Assembly (NCBI GenBank): GCA_943367755.1
Contig: CALRKB020000016.1
Span: 1 to 64,000 of the forward strand
DNA length: 64,000 nt
Direction: 5' to 3'
From: PCC-6802 sp943367755
GTDB taxonomy: Bacteria; Cyanobacteriota; Cyanobacteriia; Pseudanabaenales; Pseudanabaenaceae
Shown: positions 43,293 through 51,115 of the stretch, piece by piece
How positions within the stretch are numbered: the stretch's first letter is position 1
How the letters are laid out: the number at the start of each line of letters is the position of its first letter
The notes under the pieces: model-generated
What the model was told of the DNA's origin: nothing
The model's input: only the letters and a program-made list of their open reading frames with translations
Databases searched by the model: none
Program-made: the position numbers and the translations under genes

Positions 43293-44600
43293 ATGGAGCA
43301 AGATTTTTTCGATCGCGGTTTAGAAAAAGCAAAACTAGCGGACTGGTCAGGCGCTATTCAGGAGTTTGGTCGGGCAATTAAACTGAATCCTAAATTTACT
43401 GAAGCTTATTATCGGCGCGCCTTGGCCTATTTTGATTTGGGCGAGTCCCAATCAGCTATAGAGGACTATACTCAAAGCCTAATCTTGAAGCCTCAATGGC
43501 CAGAGGCTCTGTTTGGGCGCAGTTTGGCACGCATGGCACTCGCCGATTGGCAAGGGGCGATCGCTGATGCCGAGCAAGTAATACGACTTAACCAAAATCA
43601 TGCGGCGGCACATCGTCTATTGGGTGTAGTGCAGCAGGGGCTAGGTAACCTACAGGCTGCGAATATTTATTACCGACAGGCTGCCAAACTCTACCTGGAG
43701 CAGCAAGATGAAACTAATTGCCGTCGCTGCCTAGCCAGCGCACAGCAGCTTAATCTTCCGCCCAGTCAACTATCTGGAGATTTGCCATCGGCACAAAATT
43801 TCCTGGAGCGAGCGTTAACAAAAATGCAAAATGGCAACCTGCAGTCAGCGCTCAACGACTTTGACTGGTTGTTACTAGCCGATGCCAACGATGCCCAAGT
43901 CTACTGCCTCCGTGGCGTACTGCGTGCCAAGCTAGGCAACTTTACGGGTGCTATGCAAGATCTCAACCGTGCCATGCAGTTGCAGCCTCAAGATCGCCAA
44001 GTAAGGCTGAGCCGAGCCTCGATTCGCACTGAAATTGATGATACCCAGGGTGCGATCGCTGACCTTAACCAGCTATTAGAAGAACAACCCACCTGGGTAG
44101 AAGCCTATGTGGGACGGGGGCTAGCCTGGCGCAAGTTAGGCAATTATCGCAATGCGATCGAAGACTATTCGCGAGCATTGGCGCTGAAACCCGATCGTGC
44201 CCAAATTTACTGCGATCGCGCTTTAGCACGAGCTGAATACAGCGATCTTAAGGGCGCAATTAATGACTATCAGCAAGCCGCTAACCTATGGTTCGAGCAG
44301 AGCGATTTGCACAGCTACCGCCAATGCCTAGATAAAATCAAAGCACTGCGTGTAGAGAGCGATCAGTTGGCTCAGGAAAAAACGCAACAAAAAATACAAC
44401 GCGAGCAGATCGACTGGGAATTCGAGCGGCAAGCTGAAGACGATCTAGTCGATCCAGAGTTGCAAGCGCAATTATTAAAACTGGTTGGGGGGAATGGGGC
44501 GATCGCTCAACGACTAATTGACATAGCTAAACAAGAATTCCCCAATATGCCAGAACAGTGGTATTGGCAAAAAGTAATTTTCGATCTAGAAAGCGAGTAG
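43293..44600 (+). CDS. TPR-repeat protein
   Basis: A 435-residue soluble protein made of about ten tetratricopeptide repeats in two blocks: about 3-105 (for example AIQEFGRAIKLNPKFTEAYYRRALAYFDLG) and about 168-330, separated by a helical region (105-165). The C-terminus (about 345-435) is a charged helix (AQEKTQQKIQREQ) followed by a small acidic domain. It should scaffold protein complexes; no partner is evident. There is no signal peptide. It starts just after the ilvC terminator and ends in its own hairpin, so it is monocistronic. Confidence 0.9.
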   Translation: MEQDFFDRGLEKAKLADWSGAIQEFGRAIKLNPKFTEAYYRRALAYFDLGESQSAIEDYTQSLILKPQWPEALFGRSLARMALADWQGAIADAEQVIRLNQNHAAAHRLLGVVQQGLGNLQAANIYYRQAAKLYLEQQDETNCRRCLASAQQLNLPPSQLSGDLPSAQNFLERALTKMQNGNLQSALNDFDWLLLADANDAQVYCLRGVLRAKLGNFTGAMQDLNRAMQLQPQDRQVRLSRASIRTEIDDTQGAIADLNQLLEEQPTWVEAYVGRGLAWRKLGNYRNAIEDYSRALALKPDRAQIYCDRALARAEYSDLKGAINDYQQAANLWFEQSDLHSYRQCLDKIKALRVESDQLAQEKTQQKIQREQIDWEFERQAEDDLVDPELQAQLLKLVGGNGAIAQRLIDIAKQEFPNMPEQWYWQKVIFDLESE

Positions 44601-44624
44601 AGCTAAAGCTCTACTCGCTTTTCC
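44591..44624 (+). terminator. Perfect 14-bp hairpin overlapping the stop codon
   Basis: AAGCGAGTAGAGCT (44591-44604) and AGCTCTACTCGCTT (44607-44620) are exact reverse complements around two bases, and TTTT follows (44619-44622). The first arm includes the last codons and stop of the TPR gene (TAG at 44598-44600), so the gene ends inside its own terminator. It may also act on the convergent small gene. Confidence 0.7.
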
Positions 44625-44654
44625 ATAAAATTCCTAATGAAATTTAGTTTTATC

Positions 44655-44882
44655 TTATTGGCGTGATGCTAGTTTCTCAAAATCGACTTGCGTCTGCTGT
44701 AATAACTGGCTGCGGCTATCGCTGAATTGGCGATCGCTACTAAGGTAAGGCACCAGATTACGTGCTTGTAAAGCCATGTGCAGTTGCAAATGAGCAACGT
44801 AGTCACTTAAAGCCTCGCAGGGGGTAGAAGTAGCACTCATGGCATTAGAGTAATGTGAATAATTTACAGTGTTCTCTTTCAT
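44655..44882 (-). CDS. Hypothetical small protein (75 aa)
   Basis: No family is recognised. The C-terminal part (ALSDYVAHLQLHMALQARNL, then SDSRSQLLQQTQVDFEKLAS) looks like two amphipathic helices and is protein-like. The frame stays open upstream to 45056, but that part (many Ser, Thr and Asn) is unlike a gene. I place the start at ATG 44882; an ATG at 44840 is the alternative, and neither has a good Shine-Dalgarno. A perfect 10-bp tandem repeat lies just upstream. Confidence 0.45.
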   Translation of the reverse strand: MKENTVNYSHYSNAMSATSTPCEALSDYVAHLQLHMALQARNLVPYLSSDRQFSDSRSQLLQQTQVDFEKLASRQ

Positions 44883-44890
44883 TGCAACTT

Positions 44891-44910
44891 TGTTGAGTGA
44901 TGTTGAGTGA
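44891..44910. promoter_or_regulatory. Tandem 10-bp direct repeat upstream of the small gene
   Basis: TGTTGAGTGA occurs twice without a gap (44891-44900 and 44901-44910), a period of one helical turn, eight bases before the chosen start of the 75-residue gene. It could be an operator, or simply part of a frame that continues upstream. No regulator is known. Confidence 0.3.
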
Positions 44911-45211
44911 AATGCAGTAGTTACACAGGATATTAAATTCATGGGCAGAGGAGCCTGTGATCCAGATTCCTCATAGTAAAAGACCCTATCACGGCACTGT
45001 TGCAATCGTAACAAGTCTGAAACAAAGCGTAACTTTTTGCTGTAATACTTAACCAAATTATTTTGCTAACTCAATATAACGATTATGAGCCACTAAACCT
45101 ATGCGGTATGCTAATAGAGCTATTTATCTTAATATTCCTGCTACGGGATGTTAGCAACTAGCAACCATACTAAATCAACAATATTTGTCGTCAGTAATAT
45201 TTATTAACCCT

Positions 45212-45757
45212 ATGTTCAAACGTGCTGTCTGCACTTTCCTAATGGTGTTGACAATTGGCCTGAGTGGCTGTGTCTCATCTACAAATGGACTTATTCCTTT
45301 CGTTGACAGCAAAGATGGCTATAGCTTTCTCTATCCCAATGGGTGGTTGCACACAAGTCTGAGAAATGGCCCTGATGTGGTTTTTCATGACATCGTTGAG
45401 CCAACAGAAAATGTATCAGTGGTAATTGGTAAGCTTTCTAGTGTCAAAAGCCTCAGTGAAATTGGTACTGCTAGTGACGTGGGTCTCAAAGTCATGCAAA
45501 AAGTGATTGCTGTACCTGGCTCGGGGCGTGAAGCAGAATTGATTAATGCCGAGCAGCAGGATGTAGATGGCAAAGCATACTACTTGCTGGAATATGCCGT
45601 CAAACGTATGTCCGGCGAGCCGCGCCACGATTTAGTTAGCGTCACCACAAATCGTGGTAATCTGTACACTTTGAGTGTATCAACTACAGAAAATCGCTGG
45701 CCTAAGGTCAAAGATTTATTCTCTAAAGTTGCATCATCCTTTTCTGTTCAGCAATAA
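45212..45757 (+). CDS. PsbP-like (CyanoP-type) lipoprotein
   Basis: A 181-residue protein with a lipoprotein signal ending LTIGLSGC (lipidated Cys20) and a PsbP fold: FVDSKDGYSFLYPNGW near the start, VVFHDIVEPTENVSVVIG, and a C-terminal NLYTLSVSTTENRWP segment before a closing helix. CyanoP-type proteins sit on the lumenal side of photosystem II and assist assembly. This protein is similar in length and plan, but whether it is CyanoP itself or a paralogue is not decided by eye. I chose the ATG at 45212 because the signal peptide starts there; a TTG nine codons upstream is open. Confidence 0.85.
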   Translation: MFKRAVCTFLMVLTIGLSGCVSSTNGLIPFVDSKDGYSFLYPNGWLHTSLRNGPDVVFHDIVEPTENVSVVIGKLSSVKSLSEIGTASDVGLKVMQKVIAVPGSGREAELINAEQQDVDGKAYYLLEYAVKRMSGEPRHDLVSVTTNRGNLYTLSVSTTENRWPKVKDLFSKVASSFSVQQ

Positions 45758-45861
45758 CGACTAGATGGCAATTATCCATATATATCTCAATAGATTAACA
45801 AAACTAACTAGACAATATGCTCTGATTCCAGGCTAAATCTCAGGTGGTTGCGGTGCCATAA

Positions 45862-47019
45862 ATGTCACAAATTCTGATTATTGATGATGACCCTACTGTG
45901 AGATTGACCTTGTCCAGGTCACTCAAGAACCAGGGCTATGATGTCTCTGTTGCTGTTGATGGAGAACAAGGTCTTCAAGAAGCAATACGACTGCGTCCGG
46001 CTCTGATTATCTGTGATTGGATGATGCCTGTAATGGACGGACTAGAAGTATGTCGTCACGTTAAGGCGGAGAGTTCTCTAGCTAATACCTACTTTATATT
46101 GCTTACTGCCCGCGACCAGGTGGGTGATATTGTGCAGGGACTAGAAACAGGTGCTGATGACTTTCTGTCTAAGCCACCGGATATGAATGAGCTCAAAGCT
46201 AGGGTAAGAGCTGGCTTGCGTCTGTATCAGGCCAACCATGCCCTCCAAATCCAAAAGCAGTATTTGGAAGCAGAACTAGCTCAGGCGGCTGATTACGTGC
46301 GATCGCTACTTCCCCATCCACTTGAAGGTGCGATCGCCACTAATTCCTGTTTCCTGCCATCAACTCAACTGGGTGGAGACTGTTTTGACTTTTACTGGTT
46401 AGATCCGGAGCATCTCGTCGTCTATCTGCTTGATGTGGCTGGGCATGGGGTAGGAGCAGCACTATTATCTGTCTCTGTGCTAAATCTCCTGCGCACCAGA
46501 AGTCTAAGAGGCAGTTCCCAGGTGCTTGCTGCAACCGATTTTCGGCAGCCTCATCAAGTACTAAGTGCGCTCAACGACCATTTTCAGATGACTGGTCACC
46601 AGGATATGTATTTCACGATCTGGTATGGGGTCTACAATAAAACAACCCGCAAGCTAGCTTACGCAAGTGGCGGACATCCCCCTGCCGTACTGGTGCAAGC
46701 GGATAATAAGGGCAGGAATATTACTAAGCTCACAACCAATGGTCTACCGATTGGGATGCTGCCAGATATAACGTTTGAGACTGAATTCTGCGATATTGCT
46801 CCCTCTAGCAAACTTTTCTTGTTTAGCGATGGTGCCTACGAAATCACCCAAGCTGATGAATCGTTGTGGGGGTTAGATGATTTGATTGATGCGCTTGTAT
46901 CACCTGTGGGAAAGAGTGAGAACAGCCTTGATTTTGCCTTGCAAGAGGCTGCTGCCACAGCGAAGTATGGCAATAAGTTTGAAGATGATTTATCGCTTTT
47001 AGAAGTTAGTTTTAGCTAA
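45862..47019 (+). CDS. Response regulator with PP2C (RsbU/SpoIIE-type) phosphatase
   Basis: A 385-residue partner-switch regulator. The receiver (about 1-120) has IIDDDP and phosphoacceptor Asp52 (ICDWMMPVMDG); a coiled linker (about 120-150) joins a PP2C phosphatase domain (about 165-385) with metal-binding LGGDCFDFYWL, LLDVAGHGVGAALLS and LFSDGAYE. Phosphorylation would switch on dephosphorylation of a STAS antagonist, freeing it to bind an anti-sigma kinase. A STAS protein is encoded at 55.9 kb. No sensor kinase is adjacent. A galT remnant follows immediately. Confidence 0.93.
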   Translation: MSQILIIDDDPTVRLTLSRSLKNQGYDVSVAVDGEQGLQEAIRLRPALIICDWMMPVMDGLEVCRHVKAESSLANTYFILLTARDQVGDIVQGLETGADDFLSKPPDMNELKARVRAGLRLYQANHALQIQKQYLEAELAQAADYVRSLLPHPLEGAIATNSCFLPSTQLGGDCFDFYWLDPEHLVVYLLDVAGHGVGAALLSVSVLNLLRTRSLRGSSQVLAATDFRQPHQVLSALNDHFQMTGHQDMYFTIWYGVYNKTTRKLAYASGGHPPAVLVQADNKGRNITKLTTNGLPIGMLPDITFETEFCDIAPSSKLFLFSDGAYEITQADESLWGLDDLIDALVSPVGKSENSLDFALQEAAATAKYGNKFEDDLSLLEVSFS

Positions 47020-47163
47020 TCAGTCGCTCCCAAGGCAAACGATCGCTGCCTGAAGTTCCCGCGCTTTGTCTTCGGGCAAAGTATCATTCGCAAACATGCC
47101 AGCTGCGAGTTCCGTCCCTGCTAAATATTTGAGTTTATCGGAAGAGCGATAAGGTGGATAAAA
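47020..47163 (-). pseudogene. galT 3' remnant (galactose-1-phosphate uridylyltransferase)
   Basis: A 47-codon open frame ending in a stop, beginning FYPPYRSSDKLKYLAGTEL and ending LQAAIVCLGSD, reads as the C-terminus of a GalT-type uridylyltransferase, whose late motif is HxHxEFYPP...LKYLAG.E. Only KHL and a stop codon stand upstream of FYPP instead of the catalytic HxHxE, so the enzyme core is gone. It lies between the REC-PP2C gene and the membrane protein gene, and is a clean example of gene erosion. Confidence 0.75.
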
Positions 47164-47194
47164 TTATAAGTGTTTCTTTGTATTACAGCCCTTA

Positions 47195-47719
47195 TCAAGC
47201 ACCTGGCGATCGCTCATCTTTACCGATGATACGTTCATAACCCATGTAAGCAATGCCTAACAGGATGGCCAGCAAAAACAGAAAGCTGGAAAATGGCATG
47301 TAAGAAAAGAAAACGATATATGCCCGATGGGAAAGCCAGGAAATTACTAGAAATACGCCAGCAATCACTGCTATACCCTGTAAAGTCCGAAATGCGGGGA
47401 TTTGCACTAATGGCATGCGTTTTGCTGATACCCATAGCGAGGCGATCGTGTAGTAAATAGGTGCGAGTAATAGAAGTAGATCGGCTTCCCTTACTACCCT
47501 TGCCCAACCGCCTTGATTTGTCGCAAAGGCTAAATAGCCTGCCCACATCAGCAAGCTTACGACTGCTAGGGTTAAATTCACGCTGAGCACAAATGGTTCT
47601 TCTCGGCGACCGGGGATGGCATAGCAAATCAACCAGGCTAGCCAAGGGAGTATTAAAACTACCGCTACAACTATGGTGCGGTTATCCATTAACTGTTGGA
47701 AGAAAGTTTCAAATGTCAT
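47195..47719 (-). CDS. Five-helix membrane protein, unknown function
   Basis: A 174-residue integral membrane protein with about five helices (16-34, 45-66, 78-96, 108-128, 134-155) and a short charged C-terminus ending in GKDERSPGA. I do not recognise a family. It lies 28 bp after a membrane-anchored solute-binding protein gene on the same strand, so it may be its partner, but it has no transporter signature. The ABC permease motif EAA is absent. Confidence 0.7.
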   Translation of the reverse strand: MTFETFFQQLMDNRTIVVAVVLILPWLAWLICYAIPGRREEPFVLSVNLTLAVVSLLMWAGYLAFATNQGGWARVVREADLLLLLAPIYYTIASLWVSAKRMPLVQIPAFRTLQGIAVIAGVFLVISWLSHRAYIVFFSYMPFSSFLFLLAILLGIAYMGYERIIGKDERSPGA

Positions 47720-47747
47720 AACATATCAAACCTTTTAGTCACACCTT

Positions 47748-49166
47748 TTAGGGCAGAACAAAATCATAACCGATACCCGATCGCTTACCTGGGGCAACTT
47801 TGACCAGGATAGCAGGACTATTGCGATCTCCAGATGGTTGAAACTGAATCTTGCCCGCAGAGCCATTTGCTGAGAACCCAGGATCGGCCATTACTTTTTG
47901 TAAACCTGCACGAGTGCTATCTTGTTTTAGCCCTGTGAGAATTGCCTGTGTAGCATCATAGGCCATTGCTGTCCGCCAATTGATATCGCCACCCCATAAG
48001 CGTGCCGCTTGTTTCGGGAAGATCGCATTTGGGTTAGCTAATAGGTGCCACGGTACAGCCAGCACCATACCTACAGCATTATCTCCACCTACTTGTAAGG
48101 TTTTGGCTGTGTACATGCTATCACCACCAACAATTGGCAGTTGTTTTCGATTCACCGCGACAACCTGTAGGGCGCGATCGAGCGTAGCAGCATTGGATGC
48201 CAGCATAATCACCTCTGCCCCTCTGGTAATTGCCTGCTGCAAACTCTGCCCAGCATCAAAACCAGAGCTGCTCAAATCAAATTCGGTAACCACCTGACCA
48301 CCATCGCCAAACACGGCAGTCGTAAACTCATCTTTGAGTGATTTACTATACGTGCTATTAGAGTTGAAAAATACTACTGCTTTCTTCTTGTGCAGTTGAT
48401 TGAGCGTATATCGCGACAGAGAATTGGCGGCGAAGCGATCGCTTGGTACAGTGCGAAAAATATAGTTGCCAAATCCCGAGAGCTGAACTGAGGTACTTGT
48501 GGGCGAGATCAGCACCAGTTGCCCCGCCTGATATACCTTACCTGCTGCCAGCGTCACATCACTGCCAAAATTACCCACTACCGCCAATACTTCAGGGTTT
48601 GCCACTAATACCTGAGCGATTTGTTGGGCGATCTCCGGATCGTTACTATCATCGGCAATTAATACCTGCACCTGCACACCATTGATGCCACCGGCCTGAT
48701 TTAGCTCATCCTGTGCCTGCGCTACCCCACGCAGAATTTCCTTTGCTACATTTTCATTGCCACCAATCGGCACTGATACGGCAATTTTGAGGCTTTTGGT
48801 ATTACCAATTCGCGCATTATTCAGGTAGATCAAAGCTTCTGGGTCGTTACGCTCCGATCGCAGGCTTGATTCTAGCTGAGTTATGGCTGTTTGCCAGTTG
48901 CTAGTCGCGATCGCCTGTACGCCAGCTTGCTTACTTGGGTTAGAGATCGAGGTAATTAAAAGCTTATTGCCACTACTAAGGCGGCTGTCTACTTCTGCGG
49001 CATTAGAGGCAGTAGGGCTGGTTGGATTAGTTGGACTGGGACTACTTAATCCAGGTATGCCGCTAGGGGAATTTTTGAGAAATAGCCACAGACCACCGCC
49101 TGCCGCACCTGCTGCGATCAAGAGCGTAAATAGCAGCGCAATTGTTTCCTTCCCACTTTTTGCCAT
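47748..49166 (-). CDS. Membrane-anchored LivJ-type ligand-binding protein
   Basis: A 472-residue protein. An uncleaved-looking N-terminal anchor (KSGKETIALLFTLLIAAGAAG) and a Pro/Ser/Thr linker (about 35-60) lead to a Peripla_BP_6 domain (about 100-470; IAVSVPIGGNENVAKEILRG, VLAVVGNFGSDVTLAAG, LVLISPTSTSVQL). A helical segment (about 60-95) resembles a TPR pair (TAITQLESSLRSERNDPEAL). No permease is nearby, so it may be a sensor. The anchor module matches that of the upstream PstS-type gene. I chose the ATG at 49166, preceded by AGGA; an in-frame ATG 15 codons earlier is less likely. Confidence 0.88.
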   Translation of the reverse strand: MAKSGKETIALLFTLLIAAGAAGGGLWLFLKNSPSGIPGLSSPSPTNPTSPTASNAAEVDSRLSSGNKLLITSISNPSKQAGVQAIATSNWQTAITQLESSLRSERNDPEALIYLNNARIGNTKSLKIAVSVPIGGNENVAKEILRGVAQAQDELNQAGGINGVQVQVLIADDSNDPEIAQQIAQVLVANPEVLAVVGNFGSDVTLAAGKVYQAGQLVLISPTSTSVQLSGFGNYIFRTVPSDRFAANSLSRYTLNQLHKKKAVVFFNSNSTYSKSLKDEFTTAVFGDGGQVVTEFDLSSSGFDAGQSLQQAITRGAEVIMLASNAATLDRALQVVAVNRKQLPIVGGDSMYTAKTLQVGGDNAVGMVLAVPWHLLANPNAIFPKQAARLWGGDINWRTAMAYDATQAILTGLKQDSTRAGLQKVMADPGFSANGSAGKIQFQPSGDRNSPAILVKVAPGKRSGIGYDFVLP

Positions 49167-49224
49167 CTCTTTATCCTGGATGAATTTAGATCGGCTAATT
49201 CTTGGTGCCAATCACTACAGCCTA

Positions 49225-50199
49225 TTACCTAATTGGAACAAAACCAAGTCGTTGGACAATTTGCTGCCCTTGAGGTCCCAGCGCCAGTTCCACAAATTGC
49301 TTAACGGCAGGGCTAGTTTGTTTGCGCACTGCCAGAAACAGGCTGCGACTAATTGGATATTCTCCGCTTTTCACGACGTTAGGATCGAGGGGAGATTTGC
49401 CATCAATCGGCACGATTCGGACTATTTCTTGCTTATCGACTTGGGAAACCGTAGCGTAGCTAATACCGTTATTACCTATAGTTCTAAGGATGGCAGTGGT
49501 TTCATCCTGCGGCCAGGTAATGAAGTTAGCACTATTGGGTGCAAAGGTCTGACCGAGCATCACCACATCCTGAAAAAGCGATCGCGTACCACTGCCTGTA
49601 GCGCGGTTAATTACCTTAATTGGTAAATTTGCACCACCCAACTGCGACCAATTGGTAATATTGCCTGCATATATATCGCGTAACTGCCCCAGCGTCAGAT
49701 TACCTTTAAAGGAATTATTACTACCCACCACAACTGCTACCGCATCTTTCGCGATCGGCACTAGCTGAATGCCTGCCTGCGCTTCATTAGACTTGAGCGG
49801 TCGGGAGCTCGCTGCAATTACTGTGGAATTATTAATCAGGTTTTGGATACCTTTATCCGTACCACCTGGCTTTCCGTCTGGCACACCAAACGTTGAAGGG
49901 ATGTTGGGATTGACCTGGGCGTAGGCATTGCGCAGTTCTTTGATCAGCACCACCATCGTCGTACTACCATCAATGCTCAAGACATTTGGGTCAGGTAAGG
50001 ATACATCCAAATTGACTCCAGTTTGTGGAGTGTTAGGTTGAGGTGATGTTGCCGTAGGGTTGGGAGAATTTACCAATTGGGGATTTGGAACTGGGGTATT
50101 ATTTGCATTTTTCTGAAAATACCAGTAGCCCCCTCCTGCCACGCCAGCAGTGACTAACAGGGTTAGTAGTAGCGCCGTTGTCTCTTTACCTTTAGCCAT
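49225..50199 (-). CDS. Membrane-anchored PstS-type phosphate-binding protein
   Basis: A 324-residue protein of the PstS/type II periplasmic-binding fold. The anchor (GKETTALLLTLLVTAGVAGG) and a Pro/Asn linker (about 32-65) precede the binding domain (about 70-324) with IDGSTTMVVLIKEL, SRPLKSNEAQAG and NRATGSGTRSLF, the phosphate-contact motifs. It lacks a lipobox. PstS homologues bind phosphate, but this one may bind another anion. No PstC/A/B genes are adjacent. The LivJ-type gene follows 58 bp downstream, and both carry nearly the same N-terminal module. Confidence 0.88.
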   Translation of the reverse strand: MAKGKETTALLLTLLVTAGVAGGGYWYFQKNANNTPVPNPQLVNSPNPTATSPQPNTPQTGVNLDVSLPDPNVLSIDGSTTMVVLIKELRNAYAQVNPNIPSTFGVPDGKPGGTDKGIQNLINNSTVIAASSRPLKSNEAQAGIQLVPIAKDAVAVVVGSNNSFKGNLTLGQLRDIYAGNITNWSQLGGANLPIKVINRATGSGTRSLFQDVVMLGQTFAPNSANFITWPQDETTAILRTIGNNGISYATVSQVDKQEIVRIVPIDGKSPLDPNVVKSGEYPISRSLFLAVRKQTSPAVKQFVELALGPQGQQIVQRLGFVPIR

Positions 50200-50354
50200 G
50201 ATTACTGTTGAAACGTGATGTGTTGGTAATTTTCTTAACCATACCCGAGCCTACCTAAATGTCTCTGTGCCAGTGCTATCATACCTTGTAAAATCGGTTC
50301 GCTCACATGCTGAGGAAACTCCTCTTTATACTATAGAAGTGGAGGTCTAACCGT

Positions 50355-50771
50355 ATGCCTGCTAGAGATCTTTACCATGACTCAGTAAAATCAGCCCTCA
50401 TCAAAGACAATTGGGCGATCGTTGCAGATCCGTATCGCATTCAGTACAAAGACATTGACTTGTATGCCGATCTCGCCGCTGAAAGACCGATCGCTGTTGA
50501 GCGGGAGGGACAGAAGATCGTTGTTGAGATCAAAAGTTTTGTGGGACGTTCCTTAATGACCGACTTCCATCTTGCAGTCGGTCAATACAGGGTCTATCAA
50601 ATGCTACTTCAAGAGACTGCACCTGAGTATGACCTCTACCTCGCCATTGATGACATTACTTACAACAATTTCTTCAAGCGTGAGGGCATCGAGTTTCTGG
50701 TTCGATCCAGTCAAATCAAGATCTTTGTTGTCAACATAGATGAACAGGAGATTGTGCAATGGCTAAGCTAG
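50355..50771 (+). CDS. xisH: XisH family protein (fdxN-element excision controlling factor)
   Basis: A 138-residue protein of the XisH family (PD-(D/E)xK-like endonuclease fold): ARDLYHDSVKSALIKDNWAI, then a DIDLYADLAAERPIAVER strand, KIVVEIKSFVGRS (the ExK core) and FHLAVGQYRVYQMLL. XisH was first described in Anabaena as needed with XisF and XisI to excise the fdxN element during heterocyst development, but the pair is widespread where no element exists. GGAGG lies about ten bases before the ATG. xisI overlaps its 3' end by 13 bp. No recombinase gene is nearby. Confidence 0.92.
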   Translation: MPARDLYHDSVKSALIKDNWAIVADPYRIQYKDIDLYADLAAERPIAVEREGQKIVVEIKSFVGRSLMTDFHLAVGQYRVYQMLLQETAPEYDLYLAIDDITYNNFFKREGIEFLVRSSQIKIFVVNIDEQEIVQWLS

Positions 50772-51100
50772 CTCAGTATCGCCAAATTATTCAAAAAATT
50801 CTGTCCGACTATCGAGATTGGGCAGCAGGTGCCAATCAAACTGGCGTACAGGAATGTATTTCCTTTGACCAAGAGCACGACCATTATTTCTGGTTCCATG
50901 TTGGTTGGGACGGCAAGCGGCGCAATTTTGGGGTGACGGTCTATCTCAAAATTGAGCAAGGCAAAATTTGGATCGAGGAAGATTGGACTAAACAGGGTAT
51001 CGCCAACGAGTTATTAGATGCTGGAGTTCCTGCCGAAGACATTGTCTTGGGCTTTCAGCATCCCAGTAAGCGCCCCCTGACTGAATTTGCGTTGGCGTGA
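50759..51100 (+). CDS. xisI: XisI family protein
   Basis: A 113-residue XisI protein: YRQIIQKILSDYRDWAAG, then FDQEHDHYFWFHVGWDGKRR, IEQGKIWIEEDWTKQGIANELLDAGVP and VLGFQHPSKRP. It is always found with XisH and presumably forms a complex with it; one hypothesis is a toxin-antitoxin or nuclease-inhibitor relation, unproven. It overlaps xisH by 13 bp, in another frame, so the two are coupled. It is convergent with asnS, 15 bp between the stops. Confidence 0.93.
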   Translation: MAKLAQYRQIIQKILSDYRDWAAGANQTGVQECISFDQEHDHYFWFHVGWDGKRRNFGVTVYLKIEQGKIWIEEDWTKQGIANELLDAGVPAEDIVLGFQHPSKRPLTEFALA

Positions 51101-51115
51101 GCCTTTCGCTTTTAG

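Noticed and set aside
44883..45056. Upstream extension of the 75-residue hypothetical gene to 45056
   Set aside because: The extra residues have no protein-like pattern and contain the 10-bp tandem repeat.
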